Assembly (NCBI RefSeq): GCF_965224175.1
Contig: NZ_OZ245041.1
Location: 3,472,001 to 3,536,000, forward strand
Origin: Kordia sp965224175
GTDB taxonomy: Bacteria > Bacteroidota > Bacteroidia > Flavobacteriales > Flavobacteriaceae
DNA: 64,000 nt
Direction: 5' to 3'
This document shows positions 52,059 through 60,851 of the stretch, one piece after another. The notes beneath the pieces were generated by a model. It saw nothing but the letters and a program-made list of their open reading frames with translations. It did no database searches and had not been told where the DNA came from. A program made the position numbers and the translations under genes. Numbering within the stretch: the stretch's first letter is position 1; each line of letters starts with the position of its first letter.

Positions 52059-53315
52059 ATGAAAACAAAATTACTCTTATTGTGTTTTTTAGTAGCTAGT
52101 GCTACAATACTACAAGCACAAGAAATTACTGTAAATACTAGCATGGGTGCTAGTTACGCAAACGAAGTATATTATAAAATAAGTACAGATACAGAAACAT
52201 CATTTGCTGCAAATTCATGGGATATTGCATTCTTGAGAGAAAGCAATGTAAATCAGGCAATTCGTGTAAATGGAAACATAGGAATTGAAGTTTTTGAAGC
52301 TTCAAGCACACCAAGTGATTGGAATGCCATCGACATTGCAAACGAAGGAAGTTGGACAAAATTATATAACAGTGATACAGCATGGAATAATGGTGCTTTT
52401 ATGAAAGGTTCAGACAATACACCACCATTTGGTTTTGGATGGGGAAGTTACAACCCTGTGACGCATCATATCACGGGAAGCATCATTTTTGTATTGAAAT
52501 ATGCTGATGGAACCTATAGAAAATTAATTATAGAAGATTATTTTGGAGCATACACGTTTAAGTACAGTACTTGGACAGGAAGTGAATGGACAGCTGACCA
52601 AACTGCTACGGTATCAAACACAAGCAATCCAAATAATAAATACAATTACTATTCATTCACAACCAACTCAGAAGTAGTTGCAGAACCAGCTGTGAGCGAT
52701 TGGGATTTTGTATTTACACGTTATTTTACAGAAGTAGCTCCAAATGTGCAATATCCAGTTACTGGAGTATTACATAGTAGCGAAGTTACAGTTGCACAAA
52801 ATGAAGAGCCAGGAGGAATGCCTGCAAACCCTGCATTGACTTTTTCTTCGGATATCAATACGATTGGTTATGATTGGAAATCTTTTACAGGAACGAGCTT
52901 TGCTGTAAATTCAGATACTGCTTTTTATGTAAAATATGCAGATGATACCGTGTACAGAATACATTTTACAGCGTTTTCTGGAAGTAGTTCTGGAGATATT
53001 ACATTTAAACAAGAAAATGTAACAAGCTTATTGAGTGTTTCTGAAGTAGGTGATAATGTGTCTTTCGGAATTTATCCAAATCCTTCATTAGACAAGAAAA
53101 TAAATCTTTTATATGATGTTGCAAAACTAAGTGGAGCTACAAATCAAGTATTGATTTATACAACTTCTGGTCAGAAAGTGTTTGAAACAACACTAAGCAA
53201 TAACTCAGGTTTTTATAACAAAGAAATAGATTTGTCATCACTTGATGCTGGATTGTATGTACTACAATTTAATGCTGGCGATTATAGTGTGACTAAAAAA
53301 ATAGTTTTGAGGTAA
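52059..53315 (+). CDS. T9SS-sorted HmuY-like protein
   Basis: 418 residues with signal peptide (KLLLLCFLVASATILQAQ). The body repeats HmuY-like signatures (SWDIAFLRESNVNQAIRVNG and DWDFVFTRYFTEVAPNVQYP, plus FYVKYADDTVYRIHFTAFSG). The last 80 residues are a T9SS sorting domain (FGIYPNPSLDKKINLL, LDAGLYVLQF, TKKIVLR). So a heme-binding fold seems to be exported by type IX secretion instead of being lipid-anchored, giving the cell a second, released or cell-surface heme catcher. Third gene of the operon; a terminator follows. Confidence 0.88.
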   Translation: MKTKLLLLCFLVASATILQAQEITVNTSMGASYANEVYYKISTDTETSFAANSWDIAFLRESNVNQAIRVNGNIGIEVFEASSTPSDWNAIDIANEGSWTKLYNSDTAWNNGAFMKGSDNTPPFGFGWGSYNPVTHHITGSIIFVLKYADGTYRKLIIEDYFGAYTFKYSTWTGSEWTADQTATVSNTSNPNNKYNYYSFTTNSEVVAEPAVSDWDFVFTRYFTEVAPNVQYPVTGVLHSSEVTVAQNEEPGGMPANPALTFSSDINTIGYDWKSFTGTSFAVNSDTAFYVKYADDTVYRIHFTAFSGSSSGDITFKQENVTSLLSVSEVGDNVSFGIYPNPSLDKKINLLYDVAKLSGATNQVLIYTTSGQKVFETTLSNNSGFYNKEIDLSSLDAGLYVLQFNAGDYSVTKKIVLR

Positions 53316-53343
53316 GGTGTTCTCAAAAGTGTAGTTTGAAAGT

Positions 53344-53375
53344 GAGCAAGCTCTTCGTAATGAAGAGCTTGCTTT
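53344..53375 (+). terminator. Terminator of the heme operon
   Basis: Perfect 12-bp stem agcaagctcttc / gaagagcttgct with a five-base loop, 28 bases after the stop codon; the 3' T tract is short and interrupted. It separates convergent genes and may work both ways. Confidence 0.75.
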
Positions 53376-53413
53376 GTATTTATATATATTAGTGATGTGC
53401 TAAAGTTTGAAAT

Positions 53414-53926
53414 TTAGGCATCAAACAAAGCTTTCAATTCTGTTGCTTCGTCTGGTTTCATTTTTCCAGCAAGTACTAAGCTTAATTGACGTCTACGTAG
53501 TGCGCCATCAAAACGTTCTTTTTCTAAATCTGACTCAGGAACCAATTCAGGAATGCGTACAGGTCTTCCTGTGTCATCTACGGCAACAAACGTATAAATA
53601 GCTTCGTTTGCCTTATCGCGCATACCAGATTCGCGATCTTCAATCCAAACATCAATATAAATTTCCATAGACGATTTAAAAGCTCTAGAAATATTTGCTT
53701 CTACAGTAACGACACTTCCCACAGGAATCGAACGATTGAAAGCCACATGATTCACAGAAGCTGTGACTACAATTCTTCTGGAATGTCTACGTGCAGCAAT
53801 ACTTGCAGCTCTGTCCATACGTGCTAACAATTCGCCACCAAATAAATTATTCAACGGATTTGTCTCACTTGGCAATACCAAGTCAGTCATAATCGTTTTC
53901 GATGATTTCGGATGTTTTGTCTCCAT
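53414..53926 (-). CDS. Acyl-CoA thioesterase, hotdog fold (YciA-like)
   Basis: 170 residues. Hotdog domain with TDLVLPSETNPLNNLFGGEL (the N and G positions of the YciA/BACH active site), then VNHVAFNRSIPVGSVVTVEA and the GMRDKANEAIYTFVAVDDTG strand. The enzyme hydrolyses acyl-CoA to free acid and CoA in the cytoplasm. Single gene with its own transcription unit, convergent with the heme operon. Confidence 0.92.
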   Translation of the reverse strand: METKHPKSSKTIMTDLVLPSETNPLNNLFGGELLARMDRAASIAARRHSRRIVVTASVNHVAFNRSIPVGSVVTVEANISRAFKSSMEIYIDVWIEDRESGMRDKANEAIYTFVAVDDTGRPVRIPELVPESDLEKERFDGALRRRQLSLVLAGKMKPDEATELKALFDA

Positions 53927-54025
53927 CAGTAAATTTTTTGCAAAGGTACATAGATTCGTTTTCTAGGACGCTAAAAAAGGAGAATAATTACAAAAAACAA
54001 TGGAAGTTTTATAAATGTAAATTAC

Positions 54026-54442
54026 CTAAAAAGAAAACATGCTGTTTGTATCAATAATGACTTTTATGGTATCAGATTTTGTGTAAAGTAACTCAAATCC
54101 TTCAGCTTCTATTTGAGAAGCCGAAAACTCATAATTTTTTGATTTAATGACGAATGCGTTGGAACGAATTACACGCCAAAAAGGAATGTTATGATCTACC
54201 GTGTCAATAGCATAGCGTTCTGCAATTTTCTTTATAGCATTTCCTGTTCGCATAGGGCAAGTTACGTCTGTATCAAAGTCGTTTGCTAAACGCTTGGCAA
54301 GAACATCTATTGTCGTTATACAACCTTTAGGAATCGTTTTTATCAGTTCTTCAACGGCTTCAATTGATGGATGTAACATACTGCCTTTTCCATAAAATTT
54401 CTCCATTTTCAATGGAATATCTACTATTTTAGATGTTGTCAT
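54026..54442 (-). CDS. Alkyltransferase-like (MGMT DNA-binding domain) protein
   Basis: 138 residues from ATG 54442 (MTTSKIVDIP), overlapping the upstream gene by 14 bases. The centre resembles the DNA-binding domain of O6-alkylguanine transferases (TIPKGCITTIDVLAKRLAND, CPMRTGNAIKKIAERYAID, HNIPFWRVIRSN). The methyl-acceptor motif PCHR(V/I) is not present: the corresponding site reads IPFWRVI, so like alkyltransferase-like proteins it may flag alkylated DNA without repairing it directly. Confidence 0.75.
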   Translation of the reverse strand: MTTSKIVDIPLKMEKFYGKGSMLHPSIEAVEELIKTIPKGCITTIDVLAKRLANDFDTDVTCPMRTGNAIKKIAERYAIDTVDHNIPFWRVIRSNAFVIKSKNYEFSASQIEAEGFELLYTKSDTIKVIIDTNSMFSF

Positions 54443-54875
54443 TTTCGTATTTTTTATAAAGTTTAGCGGCGATCCAAGCACCAATAATCATTTCTAGCAA
54501 ACTTAATGGTAATGTGATCCATAAGATATTCCAAGGTGCTAATCCCATGTTGGCGGTGGCAATCCAAAAGATGACAAAAACGGCCAACCAAACCAGAGTT
54601 GCTGATGCTATAACTGAACGATTAGAATTACCAAAAACACGAGCATAGAGCCAAAAGAAAAAAACAAGAATGGCTGTTAATAGTGTATCCCAAAATCCCC
54701 AAATAGCAAAAATTGAGAGGTCTATATTGGCAATATCAGCTTGATCATTAAAAAATGATTGTGTACTTGGTACTACGAATATAAAATAGCGGAAAACCTC
54801 AGAAATGTGAATCCAGATACTTGTCAATAAAGTGATGACAATGAATTGTTTTAAGTTGAATTTTGTAGGTGTCAT
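54429..54875 (-). CDS. Four-helix membrane protein of unknown function
   Basis: 148 residues with membrane segments at about 10-32, 55-76, 88-108 and 113-137. No catalytic motif and no family recognised. Its gene overlaps the alkyltransferase-like gene at one end and starts two bases after the sigma-factor gene at the other, so the three form one operon. It might be the membrane partner of the sigma factor, by position only. Confidence 0.7.
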   Translation of the reverse strand: MTPTKFNLKQFIVITLLTSIWIHISEVFRYFIFVVPSTQSFFNDQADIANIDLSIFAIWGFWDTLLTAILVFFFWLYARVFGNSNRSVIASATLVWLAVFVIFWIATANMGLAPWNILWITLPLSLLEMIIGAWIAAKLYKKYENDNI

Positions 54876-54877
54876 GT

Positions 54878-55684
54878 TTAGGAAAATGTAATGGTTTGTT
54901 GTAATTTTTTAAAGATTTCCTTAGGCGCTTTAAATTTTGGGACTGAACGGTAAATTTCAATGGATTTTTCTAATTCGCCCAAGCGTCCTACTAAATCAAT
55001 ACTGCGTTGTGAGAAACCTGCAAATCGTAAGTCTTTTGGGTTTACAATCTTTTCATCAATCAAGAAATCAATCTTTTTGTGACAGCGACAAGGATTTTTT
55101 GGATTTGCCAAACCACATTTATTGTGTAAGAAGTTGCGAATTTTAGTTCTGGAACGAGATAATTTTTTTCTAAAATTTTCAGCAGTAATTCCCATAATTT
55201 CAGAACCTTCAACGCTATTAAATTCGAGAATCTCAGCTAAAATATAAACCATTCTATCTACGGGATTCAAACAAAGCAACAAACCTTGAGTACAACTTAC
55301 TTTTACTTCTTCTTCCAGAAGTGCACGTTCACCTTCATTAGAAGCATATCGTACCGTATTTGAATGTCCGTTATCAATTAATTTAGCATACTCTTCAAAA
55401 GGCATTGCAAACTCTTTAGCCTTTTTACTTTTGTAAGTAAGCAAGTAATTAGTTGCTACACGATATACCCAAGTTGTAAACTTACTTTTGTGATTGTAAG
55501 TACTCAAATGTGTGATGATTTTGATGAGTATTTCTTGTGTTGCATCTTCAGCATCTTCTGGATAGAGTAACATTTTTAAAGACACATTGTAAATATAATC
55601 TGTGATATTTAATACGATTACTTCCAATGACTTTCTATCACCTGAATTGGCTTTTTGCACTAAAGTTTCTAAGGTATCTTTCAT
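54878..55684 (-). CDS. RNA polymerase sigma factor (sigma-70 family) with Cys-rich C-terminal extension
   Basis: 268 residues, about 80-100 longer than a plain ECF sigma. Region 2 (MLLYPEDAEDATQEILIKII, FTTWVYRVATNYLLTY) and region 4 (EFNSVEGSEIMGITAENFRK) are clear. After region 4 come HNKCGLANPKNPCRCHKKID, with three Cys and a His that could hold zinc, and a helical tail. Such extensions usually control the sigma factor in place of, or with, an anti-sigma factor. First gene of a leftward operon with the membrane protein and the alkyltransferase-like gene. Confidence 0.87.
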   Translation of the reverse strand: MKDTLETLVQKANSGDRKSLEVIVLNITDYIYNVSLKMLLYPEDAEDATQEILIKIITHLSTYNHKSKFTTWVYRVATNYLLTYKSKKAKEFAMPFEEYAKLIDNGHSNTVRYASNEGERALLEEEVKVSCTQGLLLCLNPVDRMVYILAEILEFNSVEGSEIMGITAENFRKKLSRSRTKIRNFLHNKCGLANPKNPCRCHKKIDFLIDEKIVNPKDLRFAGFSQRSIDLVGRLGELEKSIEIYRSVPKFKAPKEIFKKLQQTITFS

Positions 55685-55751
55685 ATCTATTTAATTAGAC
55701 AAGGAAAAGATACGAAGTGTGACAATTTTAATGAAAAAACTATGTATATGG

Positions 55752-55781
55752 CAAAAAAAAGACCGCTACATAGCGGTCTTT
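55752..55781 (-). terminator. Terminator of the SPOR-protein gene
   Basis: Read on the minus strand: 11-bp stem aaagaccgcta / tagcggtcttt with a two-base spacer (effective loop larger) followed by eight T. Located 23 bases after the stop of the SPOR gene. Confidence 0.88.
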
Positions 55782-55803
55782 ACATATATAAAACGATAAT
55801 TTC

Positions 55804-56757
55804 TTATTCTGTAACTAGCATCCAAGCTTCAGGAGCTTCTGTTTGTTTAATTTTTGCCAAAGCCTCACTTGCTTCTTCGCGTGTTGCAAAACTAGCGTAT
55901 GATACTTGATGCAAACCATATTTGTTTTGACCAAGCAATGCAGCATCAAAACCATTTGCTTTTAATTCTGCTACTTTCGTATGTGCATTTTCTTCAATTC
56001 GAAAAGCACCGGCAACAACATGATAGTTTTGCGCTTCTTTTGCTACTTGCAATGTGATGGAAGGCAATTCTACAGGGTTTGAATTAAAAAATGTTGCTTG
56101 CTGTATGTATGAATTGATTGATTTTTGCGCTTTAGCTTGCTCCGCAACTTGTTGGTTTGATTGATACTCTCTCATTCCAAAAAATCCTGCACTTAATATA
56201 ATGGCAGCAGCGGCAGCATATTTCCAAGGAAAACGGAATCTTCTGTTTTCTTCAGCAACTACTAATGGAATTACTTCTGTTTCAGCTTCTTCAGTAACAA
56301 CTGTAGGAGCAATTTCTTCTTTCGTTTCTTCAATCACTCTACTAATTTCGGAAGATACGAACGAAGACAAACCAAATGATGAGGTTAGGTAATTTAAATG
56401 ATACGAAGGTTCAAACTGAATATTTCCTTCTACATTTAAAGACAAGTCACCAATATTTTCAAGCGAAACGATCGCAGCACTTTCTAATTCCTGCTTCCAT
56501 TCAGCAACTTTAGAAGCTACTTTTTGTAGTGTACTTTCGTAACCTTCTCCAGTAACATCAGCAATATACTTTACCAACAATCCGTCATTAGAAACTAATT
56601 GAGCATTAAATGACACTACTTTTGATGGTGGATAAAAAGCATTGGTTGTATGATGTACTTGCGCACCTTTTCGCTGTGTTAAAAACGCACCAAAATTTGG
56701 TACAGTTACACATTCATATCTATATAAAAGGTCGCTTATGTATTGGTCTAATCTCAT
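55804..56757 (-). CDS. HU-like/CCDC81-like and SPOR domain protein
   Basis: 317 residues from ATG 56757 (MRLDQYISDLLYRYECVTVP). The longer upstream frame has no family support. Residues 1-130 match the prokaryotic HU/CCDC81-like double domain (NFGAFLTQRKGAQVHHTTNA, YPPSKVVSFNAQLVSNDGLL). A membrane helix follows at about 177-196 (FPWKYAAAAAIILSAGFFGM), then a SPOR domain (about 240-316, YHVVAGAFRIEENAHTKVAE), which binds denuded glycan strands at septa. It probably connects the cytoplasm or nucleoid side with the division-site wall. Confidence 0.9.
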   Translation of the reverse strand: MRLDQYISDLLYRYECVTVPNFGAFLTQRKGAQVHHTTNAFYPPSKVVSFNAQLVSNDGLLVKYIADVTGEGYESTLQKVASKVAEWKQELESAAIVSLENIGDLSLNVEGNIQFEPSYHLNYLTSSFGLSSFVSSEISRVIEETKEEIAPTVVTEEAETEVIPLVVAEENRRFRFPWKYAAAAAIILSAGFFGMREYQSNQQVAEQAKAQKSINSYIQQATFFNSNPVELPSITLQVAKEAQNYHVVAGAFRIEENAHTKVAELKANGFDAALLGQNKYGLHQVSYASFATREEASEALAKIKQTEAPEAWMLVTE

Positions 56758-56763
56758 TAATAA

Positions 56764-56771
56764 CAAATTTA
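56764..56771 (-). promoter_or_regulatory. -7 promoter box (minus strand TAAATTTG)
   Basis: Plus-strand CAAATTTA is TAAATTTG on the minus strand. It ends only seven bases before the ATG of the SPOR gene, so the transcript would have almost no leader. Confidence 0.45.
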
Positions 56772-56859
56772 GAAAAAATATGAAGCCAATAAAATATCTG
56801 CATAACTTTTTATTAACATTTAAAAATCCTGTAACTTTAGTTTTGAAAATCAAATTGAT

Positions 56860-57966
56860 ATGAATTCTGAACAGGAATTATTGTACACGCTTGCACTGCA
56901 AAAGACAGCAAAAATAGGTGATGTAAATGCGAAAAAACTTATTAGACATTGCGGAAACCCTGAAGCGGTGCTGAAAGAGAAGAAAGAAAATTTATTGAAA
57001 ATAGATGGTATTGGCTCTTATGTTGTATCAGATATATATAATGCTGAAAACTTAAAAGCTGCCGAAAACGAATTAAAATTCATCCAAAAAGAAAAGATAC
57101 AGACGCATTATTTTTTAGACGAAAGTTATCCAAAACGATTGCAACATTGTGCTGATGGACCAATTTTACTATTCCAAAAAGGAAATGCAGATTTAAATAC
57201 TTCCAAAATGATTAGCATTGTTGGTACACGAAAAGCGACTACCTACGGAACAAAGTTTTGTGAAGATTTTATTGAAAGTTTATCGCCTATACAACCTACT
57301 ATTGTTTCTGGTTTTGCATACGGAATTGATATTGTGGCGCAACGTGCTTCTATAAAAAATAATATTCCAACCATTGGCTGTTTAGCGCATGGTTTGAATC
57401 AAATATATCCAAAAGTACACGGACGTTACGTGAAATCGGTAGAAGAAAATGGCGCGTTTGTTACCGATTTTTGGAGTAGTTCCAATCCTGATCGAGAAAA
57501 TTTCCTAAAAAGAAACCGATTGATTGCTGGAATGACACAAGCAACGATAGTAATTGAATCTGCTGAAAAAGGTGGAAGTTTAGTTACGGCACATATAGCC
57601 AATTCATACAATAGAGATGTATTTGCCGTACCTGGTAGAGTAGGAGATTCGCAAAGTATTGGTTGCAATAACTTGATCAAACAACAACGCGCACATATTT
57701 TAACGTCTGCAGCTGATATTGTATATCTTTTAGGTTGGGAATTGGAAGCTGAGCCGATTCAACCTGTACAAAAGCAATTGTTTGTAGATTTAAATCAAGA
57801 AGAAACTTCTATTCATACATATTTAAAAGAAAAAGGAAAAACAGTGTTAGATAGTATTGCGTTAGCATGTAAATTGCCTATTCATAAAGTAGCGCCTATT
57901 TTATTGCAAATGGAAATGAAAGGCGTTGTAAAACCATTGCCAGGAAAATTGTTTGAAGCTGTGTGA
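56860..57966 (+). CDS. dprA: DNA-processing protein DprA
   Basis: 368 residues. N-terminal helix-hairpin-helix-like part (LLKIDGIGSYVVSDIYN), central Rossmann-like DprA domain (SIVGTRKATTYGTKF, SGFAYGIDIVAQRAS, GCLAHGLNQIYP, RENFLKRNRLIAGMTQATIV, KGGSLVTAHIAN, VFAVPGRVGDSQSIGCNNLI) and a C-terminal winged-helix part (HKVAPILLQMEMKGVVKPLP). It loads RecA on incoming single strands in natural transformation. Divergent from the SPOR gene. Confidence 0.96.
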   Translation: MNSEQELLYTLALQKTAKIGDVNAKKLIRHCGNPEAVLKEKKENLLKIDGIGSYVVSDIYNAENLKAAENELKFIQKEKIQTHYFLDESYPKRLQHCADGPILLFQKGNADLNTSKMISIVGTRKATTYGTKFCEDFIESLSPIQPTIVSGFAYGIDIVAQRASIKNNIPTIGCLAHGLNQIYPKVHGRYVKSVEENGAFVTDFWSSSNPDRENFLKRNRLIAGMTQATIVIESAEKGGSLVTAHIANSYNRDVFAVPGRVGDSQSIGCNNLIKQQRAHILTSAADIVYLLGWELEAEPIQPVQKQLFVDLNQEETSIHTYLKEKGKTVLDSIALACKLPIHKVAPILLQMEMKGVVKPLPGKLFEAV

Positions 57967-58035
57967 ATTTGTAACGAGTTGATGTTTAGTAAATAAAATA
58001 CTATATTTAGTGTTGAAACAACCAATATTACATTT

Positions 58036-58974
58036 ATGAAATTACTTTCTTTTTGCTTATTATTTTTAAGTGTGAATTGTCTTTGGAGTCAAGTAAAACT
58101 TGAAAGTCCTGAAAAATTGTGGAGTACAATTCACATAAGTTCACAAACACCAGTAAAAGATCAAGGAAACGGAAATAATTGCAGTGCTTTTGGTGTGGCT
58201 GCAGCTTTGGAAATGCTTCCAAATATGCCAAAAGATATTAGTGAAAACTACTTGTATTCTGCTCATAAATTTGATGAATACAAAAACAATAGAGAAATTA
58301 CTAAAGGAAACTTCTTAAAATCATACATTACGTCATTGCCAAAGTATGGTATTCTTACAGAAGCACAATTGCCATACCCTAAAGTGCCAGCTTCCAAATG
58401 GTATGCATACGAATCAGAAATTATTAAAACCTTAAAAGAATCTACTACTGGACCGCTTTCTTTTGAGTACAAATACAAACCAATAGCAAAACGTATTCAA
58501 CTAGATTCGTATCAATATCTAGGTGTTATGGAAAGTAAAAATGTGCAATACATAAAGTATTTACTAGATAATGGCATAAAAGCAATTCCAGTCTCTTATG
58601 AATTATATGTGCCAGCTTGGAAAAATTATACTTCCAAAATGTACACAACAATCACACCTGATTCTGGCTATGGAGTGTTAATGCAAGATGGTACATACGC
58701 TTCGTATGCTCAAGTCAAAAAACAATATCCAGATATTAATGCTAGAATCAATTCTAATCGAGCAACATTAGGAAAAACAGATAAACGTACAGATTATAAT
58801 CGGTATTCAGCGCATGTAGTCACGATTGTTGGATATGATACGAAAGGATTTATCATCAAAAATTCTTGGGGAGTTGATTGGCGATACAATGGATATGAAC
58901 GTGTTAGCTACGATTTTCATGAACTTTTTGCCTATGAAGCTTTAATTTTAAAAAGTGTCAGTTATAAATGGTAA
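58036..58974 (+). CDS. Exported C1 family (papain-like) cysteine peptidase
   Basis: 312 residues with signal peptide (KLLSFCLLFLSVNCLWSQ). Catalytic features of clan CA family C1: PVKDQGNGNNCSAFGVAAAL (oxyanion Gln and nucleophile Cys, with SAF in place of the common WAF), SAHVVTIVGYD (His) and IIKNSWGVDWRYNGYERV (Asn and the following Trp). No long propeptide is seen between the signal and the catalytic domain, so it may be made without an N-terminal inhibitor. Stands alone upstream of a convergent two-component system. Confidence 0.9.
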   Translation: MKLLSFCLLFLSVNCLWSQVKLESPEKLWSTIHISSQTPVKDQGNGNNCSAFGVAAALEMLPNMPKDISENYLYSAHKFDEYKNNREITKGNFLKSYITSLPKYGILTEAQLPYPKVPASKWYAYESEIIKTLKESTTGPLSFEYKYKPIAKRIQLDSYQYLGVMESKNVQYIKYLLDNGIKAIPVSYELYVPAWKNYTSKMYTTITPDSGYGVLMQDGTYASYAQVKKQYPDINARINSNRATLGKTDKRTDYNRYSAHVVTIVGYDTKGFIIKNSWGVDWRYNGYERVSYDFHELFAYEALILKSVSYKW

Positions 58975-59012
58975 GTTTAACTAAAAAGCAGATTAAAGAA
59001 ATTTACGGCTCA

Positions 59013-59687
59013 TTAAAAACTATTTAAAACGATCTTTTTGAGACGAACACTTATCGGAATTTTATAATCTTTAATAATAATTTGATCATTGAAAATAGCA
59101 TCTACTTTATGTTTTGAGATGATGTATGATTTGTGTGTTTGAATAAAATGTTCTTTTGGCAATTTATCTTTAAAACTCTTTAAAGGCATATATGTAATGA
59201 TGGTCTCTTTTTCCGTGACAACTTTGGTGTAGTTTTGCATTGCTTGCGCAAATAAAATATCATCTGTATTTACTTTTTTTAGTTGTTTTTCACTTTTTAA
59301 AAAGATCACTTCATTTTCCGTTTTTTGATGTAAATACTTGTGCGCTTTATGCGCTGCTTTTAAAAAACGTTTGTAGGTGATGGGCTTTACTAAATAATCT
59401 AAAACATTATAAGAAAAACTTTCTAAAGCATATTCTTCATAAGCAGTTGTCATAATGATTGAAGGAGGATTTTTTAGTTTTTTTAACCAATCAAGACCTG
59501 ATACTAAAGGCATATTAATATCCAAAAAAATCAAATCTATATGATGCTTTTCTAAATAGTGATTTGCTTGCAAAACATTTTTACATAAGGCGACAACATT
59601 TAGAAATAAAACTTCTTTGCAATAGTCTTCAATACCTGCTCTGGCAATAGGCTGATCATCAACAATTAAACAGTTGAGTTGTTTCAT
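59013..59687 (-). CDS. LytTR-family response regulator
   Basis: 224 residues. Receiver domain (about 3-120) with acidic DD at 10-11, phospho-acceptor Asp 56 in IFLDINMP, and the LVKPIT Lys. LytTR DNA-binding domain from about 125 (VIFLKSEKQLKKVNTDDILF, AQAMQNYTKVVTEKE, FIQTHKSYIISKHKVDAI). It should bind direct repeats with a 21-bp period; such a repeat lies upstream of its kinase gene. Eight bases after the kinase gene, so one operon. Confidence 0.93.
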   Translation of the reverse strand: MKQLNCLIVDDQPIARAGIEDYCKEVLFLNVVALCKNVLQANHYLEKHHIDLIFLDINMPLVSGLDWLKKLKNPPSIIMTTAYEEYALESFSYNVLDYLVKPITYKRFLKAAHKAHKYLHQKTENEVIFLKSEKQLKKVNTDDILFAQAMQNYTKVVTEKETIITYMPLKSFKDKLPKEHFIQTHKSYIISKHKVDAIFNDQIIIKDYKIPISVRLKKIVLNSF

Positions 59688-59695
59688 TTTTACGA

Positions 59696-60721
59696 TTATA
59701 AATGAATGGATAAATTGACATTAAAAGTAGCTGCTTCTTTATGAATATTTAGTTGATGTGCATCAGGATATAATAAAGACAAACGTTTTTTTACATTGCT
59801 CAATCCAATGCCATTATTTGCATTTTCATCAGTTGAAACATCGTAACTATTTATAACCTTTAACGTAAGTTTTTCAGCTATTTCTTCTACTTTAATTTTT
59901 ATAGTGTTCGCATTTGCATCTAAATGATTACTGCAATGTTTGAAAGCATTTTCAATAAAAGGAATCAACAATAAAGGCGCTATTTTTAATGACGGATTTT
60001 CTACCTTAATATCATAATCCAACCGAATGTCTGAACCTCTATTGGTTTCTTCAATTTTGATAAACTTTATAATATAATCGAGTTCTTTTGCTAGTAAAAT
60101 ATGTGTATTACTTTCATACAATTGATAACGTAATAACTCCGAAAATTGATGTAAAGTTTCCTTTGCTAAGCTGTTGTCTTTTCCAATTAAATGATACACA
60201 TTGTTAATACTATTAAATAAAAAATGAGGATTTAGCTGCGCTTTTAAATATTTCAACTCGGATTTATACGTTTCTTCAATAAGCTTTTGCTTCAACTTTT
60301 CAGATTTTTTGAATGCGAGTTTAAGCGCATAATAAAAACCTGCAATCGTATATACTACATGCACCATAATACTGCTTACAAAACCACATAAATACGGTTT
60401 TTGAATGTTGTAATGATCATACACAATACTATCAAAATAGGATTCAAGGAAAGTAATAATGAAAATGATAGCAATTGTTAGTATGTAAAAAAATACCTTT
60501 CTTTTTTGTTGGTATAATTTTGTGTGTAGCCAAAAAACCTGTGCGTAAAACAAAGCCGCATTAAAAATCAACCCATAAATGTATGCATATGTAAGACTTT
60601 CGTCTGAAGCCGTAAAACCGTTCCAGTTAAAGTCTGATCCAAACGCTACAAGCCAATAATTAAAAAGCCAAAAAATAAGGTGTCTTACTACAAGACCGAT
60701 CTGAGACCAATTCATCTTCAT
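59696..60721 (-). CDS. LytS/YehU-type sensor histidine kinase
   Basis: 341 residues from ATG 60721 (MKMNWSQIGLVVRHLIFWLF); a TTG further up at 60754 is less likely. Four membrane segments in the N-terminal half (about 9-28, 40-63, 75-97, 108-133), then the His_kinase domain (LKYLKAQLNPHFLFNSINNV with the phospho-His) and an ATPase part (LLLIPFIENAFKH, NGIGLSNVKKRLSLLYP). It phosphorylates the LytTR regulator encoded directly downstream. The signal is not known. Confidence 0.92.
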   Translation of the reverse strand: MKMNWSQIGLVVRHLIFWLFNYWLVAFGSDFNWNGFTASDESLTYAYIYGLIFNAALFYAQVFWLHTKLYQQKRKVFFYILTIAIIFIITFLESYFDSIVYDHYNIQKPYLCGFVSSIMVHVVYTIAGFYYALKLAFKKSEKLKQKLIEETYKSELKYLKAQLNPHFLFNSINNVYHLIGKDNSLAKETLHQFSELLRYQLYESNTHILLAKELDYIIKFIKIEETNRGSDIRLDYDIKVENPSLKIAPLLLIPFIENAFKHCSNHLDANANTIKIKVEEIAEKLTLKVINSYDVSTDENANNGIGLSNVKKRLSLLYPDAHQLNIHKEAATFNVNLSIHL

Positions 60722-60764
60722 TTTTTTCAAAGTAACGTATAATTTTTTTTTCAAAAATAGATTT

Positions 60765-60797
60765 CAACGTTCATCATTCAGAATACAACGTTCATCA
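60765..60797. promoter_or_regulatory. Perfect 21-bp-period direct repeat, predicted LytTR binding site
   Basis: CAACGTTCATCA at 60765-60776 is repeated exactly at 60786-60797, offset 21 bp. It lies in the 130-base region between the LytTR kinase-regulator operon and the divergent gene at 60852, and just upstream of a -7-like TATTTTTTG (60804-60812). The core ACGTTCATC resembles the AlgR site CCGTTCGTC, known from another LytTR regulator. Direct binding by the neighbouring regulator is an inference. Confidence 0.7.
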
Positions 60798-60851
60798 AGT
60801 ACTTATTTTTTGAGGCAGGTTTTTCCATTGTTTTGTTTTAAACATGCAAAC

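Noticed and set aside
54026..54442. Active O6-methylguanine-DNA methyltransferase
   Set aside because: The PCHR acceptor cysteine motif is missing and the protein is shorter than an active enzyme.
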